A stretch of 64,000 nt of DNA from Rhizobium gallicum bv. gallicum R602sp (GTDB lineage: Bacteria; Pseudomonadota; Alphaproteobacteria; Rhizobiales; Rhizobiaceae). This document shows positions 9,423 to 18,585 of the stretch, one piece after another. Position 1 is the stretch's first letter, and every line of letters begins with the position of its first letter. The position numbers were made by a program, and so were the translations under genes. The notes beneath the pieces were generated by a model, which did no database searches, was not told the DNA's origin, and was given only the letters and a program-made list of their open reading frames with translations. The DNA lies in assembly GCF_000816845.1 (NCBI RefSeq), contig NZ_CP006877.1:315501-379500 (forward strand), written 5' to 3'.

Positions 9423-10115
9423 TCAGAGCGCGGCTTCCATCTCTGCAAGAATGGCGCGTGCCGCTTCCTTCGGATCGGGCGCCTTGACGATCGGGCGGGC
9501 GACGACGAGGTGGCTTGAGCCGGCCTTCAGCGCATCGGCGGGGGTCATGACACGCTTCTGATCACCCCTTTCACTACCTGCCGGGCGGATGCCGGGGGTG
9601 ACGATTGCCATTCCAGGTCCGACGATTTTCCGAACGGCGGCGGATTCTTCCGCGGAGCAGACGACGCCGCCCATCCCGGCGAGCAGCGCCTGTTCGGCGC
9701 GACGCAGCACCAGGGTATGCGGGTCGTATTCGTACCCAGCGGCGATCAGATCCTGTTCGTCCATCGAGGTAAGGACGGTCACGCCGAGCAGGCAGAGTTC
9801 GGAACCCTTTGCCGCTTCGACGGCAGCCTTCATCGCCTTGGGATAGGCATGTAGCGTCAGCATGGACATACCCATCTTCACGATGTTCTCGACGCCGGAA
9901 GCGACCGTGTTGTCGATATCGAGCAGCTTCATGTCGAGGAAGATCTTCTTGCCGCTCTGTGCGAGATCGCGTGCGAATTCCAGACCGCCGGCGAAGACGA
10001 GCTGATAGCCGATCTTGAAGAAGACAATGTCGTCGCCGAGCGTCGAGACGATCTGTTCCGCCTCGCCAAGTGTCGGAACATCCAGCCCGACGATCAGCCG
10101 CTCGCGTGCGTTCAT
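9423..10115 (-). CDS. pyrF: Orotidine 5'-phosphate decarboxylase
   Basis: A 230-residue TIM-barrel enzyme that makes UMP from OMP, the last step of de novo pyrimidine synthesis. The catalytic Asp-Lys-Asp array appears in [14 protein letters not shown] (about residues 59-72), and the phosphate-binding loop near the C-terminus reads [21 protein letters not shown]. Length and motif order are those of bacterial PyrF. It starts one base after the stop of the histidine phosphatase gene, so the two are probably cotranscribed. Confidence 0.96.
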   Translation of the reverse strand: MNARERLIVGLDVPTLGEAEQIVSTLGDDIVFFKIGYQLVFAGGLEFARDLAQSGKKIFLDMKLLDIDNTVASGVENIVKMGMSMLTLHAYPKAMKAAVEAAKGSELCLLGVTVLTSMDEQDLIAAGYEYDPHTLVLRRAEQALLAGMGGVVCSAEESAAVRKIVGPGMAIVTPGIRPAGSERGDQKRVMTPADALKAGSSHLVVARPIVKAPDPKEAARAILAEMEAAL

Positions 10116-10116
10116 C

Positions 10117-10704
10117 TCACATCAGTCCCTGCCAGTTTTCCATGGGCGTCCAGTCGCATGATAAGCGCCGGTCTGCAAGGCTGAAACAATAGAGATTGCC
10201 GCCGCCGGGCGGCTGATCGCGATCGCGCGCGATGACGCGGCTCTCAATATGGCATTTCAAGAGCGTGCCGACCCCGCCATGCCCGACAAAGGCGATCGGC
10301 TCGTTCGGATCGTGATCGGCGAGAACCGCTTCGACGGCCGAAACGATGCGCTGCTGAGCATCGGCGGCGCGCTCCCAGCCTCTGAAACTCTCTAGCGGAT
10401 GCGCGAAGAACCAGTCGGCAGCTTTCTCGAATTCCGGAGGTGGCAGGAAGCCCGTTGCGGACCGGTCGTTCTCATGCATGCCATGTCGGATCTCGATTGC
10501 CACGCCTGCCGTCGCAGCCAGTATTTCCGCAGTCTCGATGGCCTTCGTCTCGTCGCTGGAAATAATACGGCGCAGTTTCCTCGCCCAGCGGCTTTCAGCC
10601 GCCTTGCGTGCGCGAGCCTCGCCGATCTCGGATAAACCCCATTTGGGCACCGCGACGTTCGGATCGATTCTCACTTGCGGGTGGGTGATATACAGCCCGT
10701 ACAT
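10117..10704 (-). CDS. Histidine phosphatase superfamily protein with altered RHG motif
   Basis: A 195-residue protein of the phosphoglycerate-mutase-like (histidine phosphatase) fold. It starts [16 protein letters not shown], where the usual Arg-His-Gly is Thr-His-Pro, so the nucleophilic His is kept but both neighbours are changed. Later family features are present: [15 protein letters not shown] (the SxxxRAxxTA-like helix, without the Arg) and [15 protein letters not shown], the second catalytic His. Substrate unknown. I start at ATG 10704, immediately after the pmtA stop. It sits in a pmtA-phosphatase-pyrF run on the minus strand. Confidence 0.82.
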   Translation of the reverse strand: MYGLYITHPQVRIDPNVAVPKWGLSEIGEARARKAAESRWARKLRRIISSDETKAIETAEILAATAGVAIEIRHGMHENDRSATGFLPPPEFEKAADWFFAHPLESFRGWERAADAQQRIVSAVEAVLADHDPNEPIAFVGHGGVGTLLKCHIESRVIARDRDQPPGGGNLYCFSLADRRLSCDWTPMENWQGLM

Positions 10705-10705
10705 A

Positions 10706-11299
10706 TCAGCTGCGTCGGTAGATCCAGAGCTGGGCCGGAGGGATATTGCGGACGATGAAATCGAAATGCTGGATGTGGTAGCGCTCCGGCCGCGCGATGA
10801 TCGGCGAGACCGGACCATAGGAAATCTGCACGACCGGCCTGCCTGCCGGAATACGGTCGAGCAGGCTTTCCAGAAGCGCAATTCGCGCCTGCATCGGGAA
10901 ATTCAGCAGCGGCACGGCCGAAACGACGGAATCGAACGTCTGATCCTTGAGGTCGCCGAGCGTCTTGTCGAGGGCGAAGGCGTCGCCATTGATGAAGCGG
11001 ACACTGGGGTAAAGGCGGACGAGATGCTCGTAAAAATCCGTCGAATATTCGATGGCGACGAGATTTTCCGGCTTCACGCCGCGCCCGAGGATTGCCTTGG
11101 TGATCGCGCCGGTGCCGGGACCGAGTTCAAGAACCGGGAGGCCGGAATTCAGGTGGATGACGCTTGCCATCTTGCGGGCGGTGATCGAGGAGGTGGGAAC
11201 GATGGAGCCGACAGTTTTCGGCCCCTGCATCATGCCCTTGAAGAAACGGATCTCTTCATCGAACTTCTTGCCGAGCCGTTCTTTCAGCCGCAACGCCAT
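10706..11299 (-). CDS. pmtA: Phosphatidylethanolamine N-methyltransferase (Sinorhizobium type)
   Basis: A 197-residue soluble SAM-dependent methyltransferase that converts phosphatidylethanolamine to phosphatidylcholine by three methylations, a membrane lipid important in rhizobia. The start MALRLKERLGKKFDEEIRFF and the following PKTVGSIVPTSSITARKM block are characteristic of rhizobial PmtA. The SAM-binding loop is LELGPGTGAITKAIL (about residues 53-67). ATG 11299 is chosen because GGAGG lies six bases upstream; an ATG five codons earlier lacks a spacing-correct ribosome binding site. It is followed by a histidine phosphatase and pyrF. Confidence 0.92.
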   Translation of the reverse strand: MALRLKERLGKKFDEEIRFFKGMMQGPKTVGSIVPTSSITARKMASVIHLNSGLPVLELGPGTGAITKAILGRGVKPENLVAIEYSTDFYEHLVRLYPSVRFINGDAFALDKTLGDLKDQTFDSVVSAVPLLNFPMQARIALLESLLDRIPAGRPVVQISYGPVSPIIARPERYHIQHFDFIVRNIPPAQLWIYRRS

Positions 11300-11417
11300 G
11301 CCGTCCTCCACCAATAATATACCAAAACCGCTAGCTATCTATTTGCCATCCTCTGGCGCAAAAACAAGCCCAAACGTCGCAATCGGCAAACTTTACCGCG
11401 GCAAATGCGACGTGCGT

Positions 11418-12536
11418 TTACACGCGCATCGGCATCAGAACGTAAAGTGCATCATCGCCGGCGGTATCGCGAATGAGCGTCGGCGAGCCTGCATCGGCAA
11501 GCAGAAAAATCGCCTGATCGCCGGAAAGCTGGGCCGTGATATCGAGCAGATATTTGGCATTGAAACCGATTTCCATGGAATCCGTGTCGTAACCGACGGC
11601 AACTTCTTCCGTCGCGCTGCCAGAATCCGGATTGTTGACGGTGAGCAGAAGCTGGCCGTCTGAAAGTGCGAGCTTCACGGCGCGACCGCGCTCGGAAGAA
11701 ATCGTCGAAACGCGGTCGACAGCCTGGGCGAATGTCGTGCAATCGACGCGCATTTCCTTGTCGTTGCCGGTGGGGATCACACGCTGGTAGTCTGGAAATG
11801 TGCCATCGATGAGCTTGGAGGTCATGACGATCGAGTCGATGCCGAGGCGGATTTTGGCGTCTGAGACTTCGACGGTGACCATCGCATCGGGATTGTCGAC
11901 GAGCTTTTGCAGTTCACCGACCGTCTTGCGCGGAATGATGATGCCAGGCATGCCTTCGGAGCCGGAGGGCGCCTTCACGTCGGCACGCGCGAGGCGGTGG
12001 CCGTCGGTCGCTACCGCGCGCAGCTTCAAGTCGCCGTCGCTTTCGATCGTGTGGAAAAATATGCCGTTTAGATAGTAGCGCGTTTCTTCGGTCGAGATCG
12101 CAAACTGCGTGCGGTCGATCAGCATCTTGAGATCGGCTGCCTTCAGCTTGAAGGAATGCGTGAACGTGCCGGCGGTCAGATCGGGGAAATCGGATTCCGG
12201 CAGGCACTGCAGCGAGAATTTCGAGCGGCCGGACTGGACAGCCATCGAGCCGCCGTCCGTCGATGTTGCCAAAAGAACTTCCGAACCATCCGGCAGTTTG
12301 CGCACAATGTCGTAAAGGAGATGCGCCGGAACCGTTGTGGCGCCGCCCTGCTCGACATTGGCAGGCGTGGCTTCGGTCACTTCGAGATCAAGGTCGGTCG
12401 CCTTCATGTCGAGGTTCTGGCCATCGGCGCGCAGCATGATATTGGACAGGATCGGGATCGTGTTGCGACGTTCGACCACCCGGTGAACGTGGTTCAGCGA
12501 CTTCAAAAGGTTTGACCGCTCAATAGTTATACGCAT
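11418..12536 (-). CDS. dnaN: DNA polymerase III beta subunit (sliding clamp)
   Basis: A 372-residue beta clamp that encircles DNA and tethers the replicative polymerase. It starts MRITIERSNLLKSLNHVHRVVE and ends with the clamp C-terminus ADAGSPTLIRDTAGDDALYVLMPMRV, including the hydrophobic pocket region (YVLMPMR) that binds clamp partners. Three repeated clamp domains of about 120 residues fit the length. It is not next to dnaA, which lies about 45 kb to the right; it is instead upstream of pmtA on the same strand and divergent from rsmI. Confidence 0.97.
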   Translation of the reverse strand: MRITIERSNLLKSLNHVHRVVERRNTIPILSNIMLRADGQNLDMKATDLDLEVTEATPANVEQGGATTVPAHLLYDIVRKLPDGSEVLLATSTDGGSMAVQSGRSKFSLQCLPESDFPDLTAGTFTHSFKLKAADLKMLIDRTQFAISTEETRYYLNGIFFHTIESDGDLKLRAVATDGHRLARADVKAPSGSEGMPGIIIPRKTVGELQKLVDNPDAMVTVEVSDAKIRLGIDSIVMTSKLIDGTFPDYQRVIPTGNDKEMRVDCTTFAQAVDRVSTISSERGRAVKLALSDGQLLLTVNNPDSGSATEEVAVGYDTDSMEIGFNAKYLLDITAQLSGDQAIFLLADAGSPTLIRDTAGDDALYVLMPMRV

Positions 12537-12779
12537 GGGATGCTACCGCTTTCGACCGTTACTGCCCCAGCGCGCAAAACGCGCCGGAAGATGCTGTCCG
12601 GCTCCGGGCCGGAGGAGTGGACAGGCAAAATGGCAGAACTTTGCTGACGAATGCAAGGGGTGCGAGACGCAGCAGCGCTGCAATTGCCGTTTTCCGGGAC
12701 AATGCGCACAGAAATCCGAACACTTGCTGCGGGCCAAACCCCCGCGCATAAAGGCAGAGAGCCAAAGGAGCCATCGAAA

Positions 12780-13700
12780 TTGAATAATGAGGAAACAGCG
12801 GGCGAGGGCGGCAGGCAGCGCGGCTATCGCTTGCACAATGTCGCCATCCCGGCCCGCCCGCTGGAAGCGGCGCTTTATCTTGTCGCTACGCCGATCGGCA
12901 ATCTGGGCGATATCACGTTGCGGGCACTGGAAACGCTGGCGGGTGCCGACGTGCTCGCCTGCGAGGATACGCGCGTGACCCGCGTTCTGCTCGACCGATA
13001 CGGCATTCAGAACCGGCCCTTTGCCTATCATGAGCACAACGCCGATGAGGCGGGTCCGCGATTGCTGCAGGCTCTGGAGGCGGGAAGGTCTGTTGCACTT
13101 GTCTCCGATGCCGGGACGCCGCTTGTCTCTGACCCCGGCTATCGCCTTGCACAGTCGGCGATCGAAGCAGGTTACCGTGTCGTGCCCATTCCGGGAGCAT
13201 CGGCGCCGCTCGCCGCGCTTGTCGGCTCGGGCCTGCCGAACGACGCCTTTTTGTTTGCGGGGTTCCTCCCGGCGAAGGACAAGGCGCGGCGCGACCGGCT
13301 GGCGGAATTTGTCGCCGCTCCAGCGACGCTCCTCTTCTTTGAATCGCCTCACCGGATCGGCGCGACGCTGGCTGCCGCGGCCGACGTGCTCGGGCCCACC
13401 CGTAGGGCGTCCGTTTGCCGCGAACTGACGAAGACATATGAGGAGTTCCGGCGCGGCACGCTCGCGGAGCTTGCCGCGCATTATGCTGAAAACGCCAATG
13501 TGAAGGGCGAGATCGTGCTCGTCGTCGGCCCACCGGAAGAGCGGCCGGCGGACGAAGCGGATGTAGGGGCCATCCTTGCCGACCTTGCGACTTCCATGTC
13601 GACGGCAAAGGCAGCCGCCGAAGCAGCACGCGTCACCGGATTGCCGCGCAAGGAACTCTACCAGCGCTTGCTTGATATGAAGGCGAAGGACGGGCGGTAG
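12780..13700 (+). CDS. rsmI: 16S rRNA 2'-O-ribose C1402 methyltransferase
   Basis: A tetrapyrrole-methylase-fold enzyme that methylates the ribose of C1402 in 16S rRNA. Family motifs are LYLVATPIGNLGDITLRAL, CEDTRVTRVLLDRYGI, LVSDAGTPLVSDPGYRL and FFESPHRIGATL. The exact start is uncertain. I favour TTG 12780, preceded by AAAGGAG at good spacing, giving 306 residues; upstream in-frame ATGs (for example 12651) would add a segment without similarity. In relatives I recall yraN and gshB following rsmI; here yraN is not found and a disturbed stretch of about 1 kb separates rsmI from gshB. Confidence 0.93.
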   Translation: MNNEETAGEGGRQRGYRLHNVAIPARPLEAALYLVATPIGNLGDITLRALETLAGADVLACEDTRVTRVLLDRYGIQNRPFAYHEHNADEAGPRLLQALEAGRSVALVSDAGTPLVSDPGYRLAQSAIEAGYRVVPIPGASAPLAALVGSGLPNDAFLFAGFLPAKDKARRDRLAEFVAAPATLLFFESPHRIGATLAAAADVLGPTRRASVCRELTKTYEEFRRGTLAELAAHYAENANVKGEIVLVVGPPEERPADEADVGAILADLATSMSTAKAAAEAARVTGLPRKELYQRLLDMKAKDGR

Positions 13701-13791
13701 CTAGGACAATTAGCCGGCAAAAGATGGATTGGCCGTGTCTTTCCGGCGCTGTGACGCCGGCATTCGTACCGAGGATCTGCGGTTGGCAGGT

Positions 13792-13986
13792 TCAATATGT
13801 CGAAGAACACCGCTCGTAGCAGCTCGTGCATGGCCTTTCGGGCGAACAGCCACTGACGGCGGCCGTCTCCCGGAAACGGCGCTGGCATTGGAACTGCGTT
13901 TCGTAATCACGCCGTAAAAGCTGTATTTCTTCGCCCATGATACCGGCAAGCGCATCGGTGCCGGTGCTGCGATCACTGCTCATCAT
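13792..13986 (-). CDS. Possible small cysteine-containing protein (64 aa)
   Basis: A 64-residue ORF with a start MMSSDRSTGTDALAGIMGEE and a C-terminal cluster of cysteines (CSPERPCTSCYERC). Codon third positions look like those of real genes and the acidic/basic pattern is protein-like, but the ribosome binding site is weak and I know no family. The cysteines could bind a metal, or the ORF could be chance. It lies in the 390-bp gap between rsmI and the cupin gene, with a 14-bp palindrome just upstream. Confidence 0.35.
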   Translation of the reverse strand: MMSSDRSTGTDALAGIMGEEIQLLRRDYETQFQCQRRFRETAAVSGCSPERPCTSCYERCSSTY

Positions 13987-14005
13987 CCGGCACTCTGAAT
14001 GGACT

Positions 14006-14019
14006 GCTAAAATTTTAGC
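14006..14019. promoter_or_regulatory. 14-bp perfect palindrome between divergent ORFs
   Basis: The sequence gctaaaattttagc is a perfect palindrome with no loop. It lies 20 bp upstream of the small Cys-containing ORF (minus) and about 70 bp upstream of the cupin gene (plus). Its position suits an operator, but no regulator is encoded next to it. Confidence 0.3.
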
Positions 14020-14090
14020 GGCCGCTTGAACGCCTCCGTTACGACTCTCTGCTATTCCGCAATGATTGGGGTAGCAAATTTGGGGGTCTA

Positions 14091-14594
14091 ATGGCCATGA
14101 AGCTCATGCTCGCAAGCGCAGTCGCAATGGCCGCGCGTTCGCTGCCGTACGCGGTCGCGCCAACACGCGGCAGGAATTTCGTCGCACACTCCAGCGACCA
14201 CCTGCCGATGAAATCGACGCCGATCAATCCTGACTGGATCGTCGATGGCAACCCGCAGGCGCGCACGGCCGAACATTCCCGCGGTCATGACGACGCATCG
14301 CTCACGGCGATCTGGGATTGCACAGCCGGCGAGTTCCGCTGGTTCTTCGGCTGGGACGAGACGGTGATGATCCTCGAAGGCGAGGTGCACGTCACCGCCG
14401 AAGACGGAACGGAACGCACGCTGCGCGCCGGCGACGTTGCGTTCTTCGCGGGCGGCACATGGGCGAACTGGCGGGTTGACAACTACGTCCGGAAGGTCGC
14501 TTTTCTGCGCAAGCCCTTCCCCAGGCCTGTGGCAATCCTCTACCGGCTTCGCAACCTTTTGCGCAGCAGCGGCCAGCAGGGTCTCGCGGCCTGA
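14091..14594 (+). CDS. Cupin-domain protein (DUF861 / EutQ-like)
   Basis: A 167-residue protein with one RmlC-like cupin domain at about residues 60-145. The core reads FRWFFGWDETVMILEGEVHV, then LRAGDVAFFAGGTWANWRV and VRKVAFLRK, as in small DUF861 (Cupin_3) proteins, which often bind a metal or a small ligand. The first 40 residues (MAMKLMLASAVAMAARSL and following) are less conserved and the true start could be internal, for example at the Met near residue 40. The substrate is unknown. It lies between rsmI and gshB where a conserved gene would be expected. Confidence 0.75.
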   Translation: MAMKLMLASAVAMAARSLPYAVAPTRGRNFVAHSSDHLPMKSTPINPDWIVDGNPQARTAEHSRGHDDASLTAIWDCTAGEFRWFFGWDETVMILEGEVHVTAEDGTERTLRAGDVAFFAGGTWANWRVDNYVRKVAFLRKPFPRPVAILYRLRNLLRSSGQQGLAA

Positions 14595-14688
14595 AATCCT
14601 TGATGCCCACACCTGGAAGGTCCTGATTGGCCGTTGCGTTTGCTTTGCTTGCGACCTACATCTGTCCGGCACTCACTGAGGGACGGAA

Positions 14689-15636
14689 ATGGCCAAGATC
14701 AAGAACGTAGCGGTCCAAATGGACCATGTCGCAGGCATCAACATTGCAGGCGATTCTACTTTCGCCATGGGTCTTGAGGCCCAAGCCCGGGGCTACGCGC
14801 TTTTCCATTATACGCCAGAGCGGCTGAGCCTCAGCGACGGCAAGCTTTACGCTTCCGTCGAACCGATGCTGCTGCGCGACGTGAAGGGCGATCATTTCGA
14901 GCTCGGTGCGCCCGAACGGGTCGATCTTTCGACCATGGATGTCGTGCTGCTCCGCCAGGATCCGCCCTTCGACATGGCCTACATCACCTCGACGCATCTC
15001 TTGGAACGCATTCACCCGAAGACGCTCGTTGTCAATGATCCGGCCTGGGTGCGCAATTCGCCGGAGAAGATCTTCGTCACCGAATTTGCCGATCTCATGC
15101 CGAAGACGCTGATCACCAAGGATGCGGCCGAGGTCCGCCGCTTCCGCGACGAGATGGGCGATATCATCTTGAAGCCGCTTTATGGAAACGGCGGTGCCGG
15201 CGTCTTCCACTCGACGAGGGACGACCGAAACCTGTCCTCGCTGCTCGAAATGTTCGGCCAGCTCTTCCGCGAACCCTTTATCGCCCAGCAGTATCTTCCC
15301 GATGTCCGCAAGGGCGACAAGCGCATCATTTTAGTTGACGGCGAGCCGGCAGGCGCGATCAACCGGGTTCCTGCCGACCACGACAGCCGCTCCAACATGC
15401 ATGTCGGCGGTCGCGCGGAAGCGACCGAGCTCACGGCGCGTGAAAAGGAAATCTGCCAACGCATCGGCCCGGCGCTCAGGGAACGCGGCTTCCTGCTGGT
15501 CGGCATCGATGTGATCGGCGACTACATGACCGAAATCAACGTCACGTCGCCGACCGGGATACGCGAAGTCCGCAAGTTCGGCGGCGCTGATATCGCAAGC
15601 CTTCTCTGGGATGCGATTGAGCGTAAGCGCCCATAG
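14689..15636 (+). CDS. gshB: Glutathione synthetase
   Basis: A 315-residue ATP-grasp ligase that joins gamma-glutamylcysteine and glycine to make glutathione. The N-terminal substrate domain begins [19 protein letters not shown] and contains [20 protein letters not shown]; the ATP-grasp core has [16 protein letters not shown] (about residue 160) and ends [19 protein letters not shown], the metal and nucleotide site. Length matches the bacterial family. It starts at ATG 14689 after GAGGGACGG. It precedes two decayed pieces of yifB. Confidence 0.96.
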   Translation: MAKIKNVAVQMDHVAGINIAGDSTFAMGLEAQARGYALFHYTPERLSLSDGKLYASVEPMLLRDVKGDHFELGAPERVDLSTMDVVLLRQDPPFDMAYITSTHLLERIHPKTLVVNDPAWVRNSPEKIFVTEFADLMPKTLITKDAAEVRRFRDEMGDIILKPLYGNGGAGVFHSTRDDRNLSSLLEMFGQLFREPFIAQQYLPDVRKGDKRIILVDGEPAGAINRVPADHDSRSNMHVGGRAEATELTAREKEICQRIGPALRERGFLLVGIDVIGDYMTEINVTSPTGIREVRKFGGADIASLLWDAIERKRP

Positions 15637-15729
15637 GATGTTCCGGCTCCGGCTCGTGGCCCCCTTCGTCTACGCCCTACAACCCTTCGCAACCTGACTG
15701 CAGCTGAGACGTGAATTTGTTCCTTTATT

Positions 15730-15905
15730 GTGTTGCCGATCTCCGCTCGGCGAACTCAATCTGGACGGCACGATTGCACTCGTTGCCGGCGCGCCTCCGG
15801 CAGCAATCGGCGCAAATGCGGGGGAAGGGATTGATTTTCCCTGCCGATAGCGGCGGGCGCGGAAATGGTATTCATTGTGCTGAGGAGGTCGACACCTTTA
15901 AGGCT
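15730..15905 (+). pseudogene. comM: Decayed internal fragment of yifB/comM (Mg-chelatase-like ATPase)
   Basis: Translating this stretch across one frameshift gives VLPISA, then GELNLDGTIALVAGAPPAAI and, in the next frame, GKGLIFPADSGG. These match, from memory, the conserved N-terminal Lon-like part of YifB/ComM (GELxLDGTIAPVAGxLPAAIGAN, then GKGLICPA). Residues normally found between VLPxDA and GEL are missing, so there is an internal deletion as well as the frameshift. The rest of the roughly 500-residue protein, including its AAA ATPase domain, is absent. A second fragment of the same gene lies at 16600-16715. Confidence 0.75.
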
Positions 15906-16127
15906 TGTCGGCGCAGGTGTGGCGAGCAATGCAGCGAGCCAAGCATCATTCGCAGTTTTGAAGAGATTTTATTGGTGTTTTTCAAACGGTTATCTTGAAC
16001 CGTACGGCATATCGAAGCGGTGCCGGGGGGCGCCGCGCGTTCTGTATATTCGATGGGGTCTCGGGTATCTGCAACAAACACTCCGGGGTCGGCGTTTAGT
16101 GGTAATAAGGTAACCGAAGGCGAACCA

Positions 16128-16541
16128 ATGCCCTACAAGCGGTACGGCTTAGAGGAGAACTCCGACGGCACTTGGCGTGTCATCGACTACCGCGAAGGAA
16201 AGGCTGCGGAAACGGACGGAGCGATTCTCGATCGGTTGCCGCACGATACCGCGAGCAACCTTGAATTTATCCTTAACGCCCAAGAGAAGGGAACCGAGAC
16301 GCGGAAGGGGAAGAGGAAAGCCAAGGCCTCGCCACGCCCAAAGGAACACCTCATGGCAACGGTGCGGTATAGCCATCGCAAGAACCTAAACATCTACTGG
16401 ACGGTAGTCGATGCAGTCACCGGACAGGCGGTCGTTATCGATGGGGTGGTCATGGATATGCTCTCCGAGGAGGATGCCGAGGAGTTGGTCGAGCGGCTGA
16501 ACCGCAAGGATGAGGAAGGGAAACCGTTTAGTCGTCCTTAA
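16128..16541 (+). CDS. Hypothetical protein with internal tandem duplication
   Basis: A 137-residue protein of no family I recognise. It consists of two similar halves exactly 75 residues apart: residues 6-55 and 81-131 share Tyr, Trp-x-Val-x-Asp, Gly, Asp-Gly, Asp, Leu, Ala, Asn and Lys/Glu-Gly at matching positions (for example W16/W91, D20/D95, DG30-31/105-106, N50/N125). The link between them (residues 56-75) is rich in Lys and Arg. The start at ATG 16128 has GAAGG upstream. No signal peptide or membrane helix is seen. The gene lies between two pieces of yifB, so it probably arrived as an insertion. Confidence 0.7.
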   Translation: MPYKRYGLEENSDGTWRVIDYREGKAAETDGAILDRLPHDTASNLEFILNAQEKGTETRKGKRKAKASPRPKEHLMATVRYSHRKNLNIYWTVVDAVTGQAVVIDGVVMDMLSEEDAEELVERLNRKDEEGKPFSRP

Positions 16542-16599
16542 GTCGGCCCCTGAATGGCTGCTGTAACGGGTCGATCATGCTCCACTCAACGATGCCGAA

Positions 16600-16715
16600 C
16601 GGATGCCGGCGGTCCGCACTGCTGCGCCACGCCGCGGAGAAGATGCGGTTTTCGAGCCTGCGGCTATCACCGTACTCAAGGTGGCGCGGTCCGATCTTAT
16701 CGCCGGCGAACGGCG
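16600..16715 (+). pseudogene. comM: Decayed C-terminal fragment of yifB/comM
   Basis: Three frames of this stretch give ALLRHAAEKMRFSS, then VLKVARS, then LIAGER. These match in order the C-terminal end of YifB/ComM (LLRDAAEKMxFSARGYHRVLKVARTxADL ... YRIAGERL), with frameshifts and a deletion of about 20 codons between the last two blocks. It is in the same orientation and order as the fragment at 15730-15905, and the two are separated by the orphan gene at 16128-16541. It ends just before the convergent cysK. Confidence 0.75.
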
Positions 16716-16769
16716 TCGGCCTGACGAAGGAAGGGGCGGCGCCGAAGCACCCCGATTTCAGCCGGAAGT

Positions 16770-17732
16770 TCAGTTTCCGAGACCCTCAAAGAGGGCAGTC
16801 GAAAGATAGCGCTCGGCGAAGGATGGGATGATGACGACGATGTTCTTGCCGTCATTTTCCTCGCGGCTGCCGATCTTGATTGCCGCCGCCAGTGCCGCGC
16901 CTGAGGAAATGCCGACCGGAACGCCTTCAAGCCTGGCGACAAGACGCGCCGTTTCCATCGCCTGCGCGCTGTTGATGGTGACGACTTCATCATAAATCTT
17001 CGTATCGAGGATCGCCGGGGCAAAACCGGCGCCGATGCCCTGGATCTTGTGCGGCCCCGGCTGGCCGCCGGAAAGAACCGGAGATTCCTCGGGCTCCACG
17101 GCGATTACCCTGATGCCCGGCTTCTTCGACTTCAGAACCTGGCCGGCACCGGTAATCGTGCCGCCGGTGCCGATGCCGGAAACGAGGATGTCGACGGCAC
17201 CTTCCGTATCGTTCCAGATTTCCTCGGCCGTTGTCTTGCGGTGGATTTCCGGGTTTGCCGGATTCTCGAACTGTTGCGGGATGATGGCGTCGGGAAGCGT
17301 TGCGGCAAGTTCTTCCGCCTTGGCGATTGCGCCCTTCATCCCCCGCGGCCCCTCGGTCAATACGAGTTCGGCGCCGAGCAGCGCCAACATCTTGCGTCGC
17401 TCGACCGACATGGTTTCCGGCATGGTGAGAATCAGCTTGTAGCCCTTGGCGGCGGCGGCAAAAGCGAGCGCGATGCCGGTATTGCCGGAGGTCGGCTCGA
17501 TGAGCGTCGTCCTGCCAGGGGAAATTTTGCCTTGCGCTTCGAGGCTCTCGATCATCGCGACGCCGATGCGGTCCTTGACGGAAGCAATCGGATTGAAGAA
17601 TTCGAGCTTGGCGAGCAGGTTGGCCTTCACGCCCTTTTCCTTGGCCAGCTTATCGAGGCGGACGATCGGCGTATCGCCGATGGTTTCCGTGATCGACGAG
17701 TAGATGCGGCCGCGGCCCGGTTTTCTCGACAT
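16770..17732 (-). CDS. cysK: Cysteine synthase A (O-acetylserine sulfhydrylase)
   Basis: A 320-residue PLP enzyme that makes cysteine from O-acetylserine and sulfide. The PLP lysine lies in [16 protein letters not shown] (about residue 50), the substrate loop is [15 protein letters not shown], and the PLP phosphate-binding Gly-rich loop is [16 protein letters not shown]. Length and order of motifs are those of CysK rather than CysM. The gene stands alone on the minus strand; no cys regulatory element was recognised upstream. Confidence 0.94.
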   Translation of the reverse strand: MSRKPGRGRIYSSITETIGDTPIVRLDKLAKEKGVKANLLAKLEFFNPIASVKDRIGVAMIESLEAQGKISPGRTTLIEPTSGNTGIALAFAAAAKGYKLILTMPETMSVERRKMLALLGAELVLTEGPRGMKGAIAKAEELAATLPDAIIPQQFENPANPEIHRKTTAEEIWNDTEGAVDILVSGIGTGGTITGAGQVLKSKKPGIRVIAVEPEESPVLSGGQPGPHKIQGIGAGFAPAILDTKIYDEVVTINSAQAMETARLVARLEGVPVGISSGAALAAAIKIGSREENDGKNIVVIIPSFAERYLSTALFEGLGN

Positions 17733-17865
17733 GGTGCGCTCCCTTCATGATTGTTGGGCGAGAGAATAGGGTCAAAGGCCCAAGCAGGCCAGAGGGGCTT
17801 GATCCACGGAAGGGTCGTCCGGGAGAAAAAATCCTTTGAAAACGGTGCTTTGCCGAATGATTTTT

Positions 17866-18483
17866 TCAGGCTGCGCGTGCAGCGATAAAGGCTGCGGTTC
17901 CGGCCAGGATGCTCGCCGCAACCCGGTTGACCGCTTGCAGCGCGCGCGGCTGTTTCAGCATCGTGCGGGCGCGCGACGCAAGCAGCATGTAAGGGATCAA
18001 AACCAAAAGCAGCACAACGAAGGTTGCGACTAAAAGTATGCCATATTCTCGAGGGCCGATGTGGTTGATGTCGATTAGTGTCGGCACGAGGGCGACGTAA
18101 AAGAGCATCGTCTTCGGGTTGCCGAGCGTCACCAGAAGGCCGGACAGGAAGGATATGCCGATGCTGCTTGATCTGCGCGCGGTAATATCCTGCGGCAAAA
18201 GACCTGCCGTCCAGAGCTTGTAGGCAATGTAGCAGAGGTAAAGCACGCCGGCGAATTTGATGAGGAGGAATATTCCGGTGAAGGTCTGCGCCACGAATGC
18301 AAGGCCGAGGATCACCGCCGTCAGGTACGTGATGTCGCCGAGAACAAGGCCGAGACCCATGAAGAAGGTCTCGCGAAAATTCGAGCCGAGCGCGCGGGCA
18401 ACGATCGCGGTGATGCCGGGTCCGGGAATGATCGCAGCGATAAAAAGGGCGCCGCTATAGGCAAGCAGGGCTGCAACGGTCAT
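17866..18483 (-). CDS. LysE/RhtB-family amino-acid exporter
   Basis: A 205-residue inner-membrane protein with about six hydrophobic helices. The N-terminus MTVAALLAYSGALFIAAIIPGPGITAIVARALG contains the PGPG motif typical of the LysE/RhtB superfamily, followed by GLGLVLGDITYLTAVILGLA. Members export amino acids such as lysine, threonine or homoserine lactone; the substrate here cannot be told. It stands alone, upstream of the cysteine-hydrolase gene in the opposite direction. Confidence 0.9.
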   Translation of the reverse strand: MTVAALLAYSGALFIAAIIPGPGITAIVARALGSNFRETFFMGLGLVLGDITYLTAVILGLAFVAQTFTGIFLLIKFAGVLYLCYIAYKLWTAGLLPQDITARRSSSIGISFLSGLLVTLGNPKTMLFYVALVPTLIDINHIGPREYGILLVATFVVLLLVLIPYMLLASRARTMLKQPRALQAVNRVAASILAGTAAFIAARAA

Positions 18484-18585
18484 CTTTGCTCTCCTCAGAG
18501 CTTCTCTTACTGATGCTACGGCCCGCTTTCAAGATGAAGTCACACGCTCGAATCAGATAGAAGTGCGCCGAAGGGGAGAAAGCCG

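Noticed and set aside
12543..13481. 312-codon minus-strand frame opposite rsmI
   Set aside because: Arg-rich antisense shadow of rsmI with no recognisable motif.
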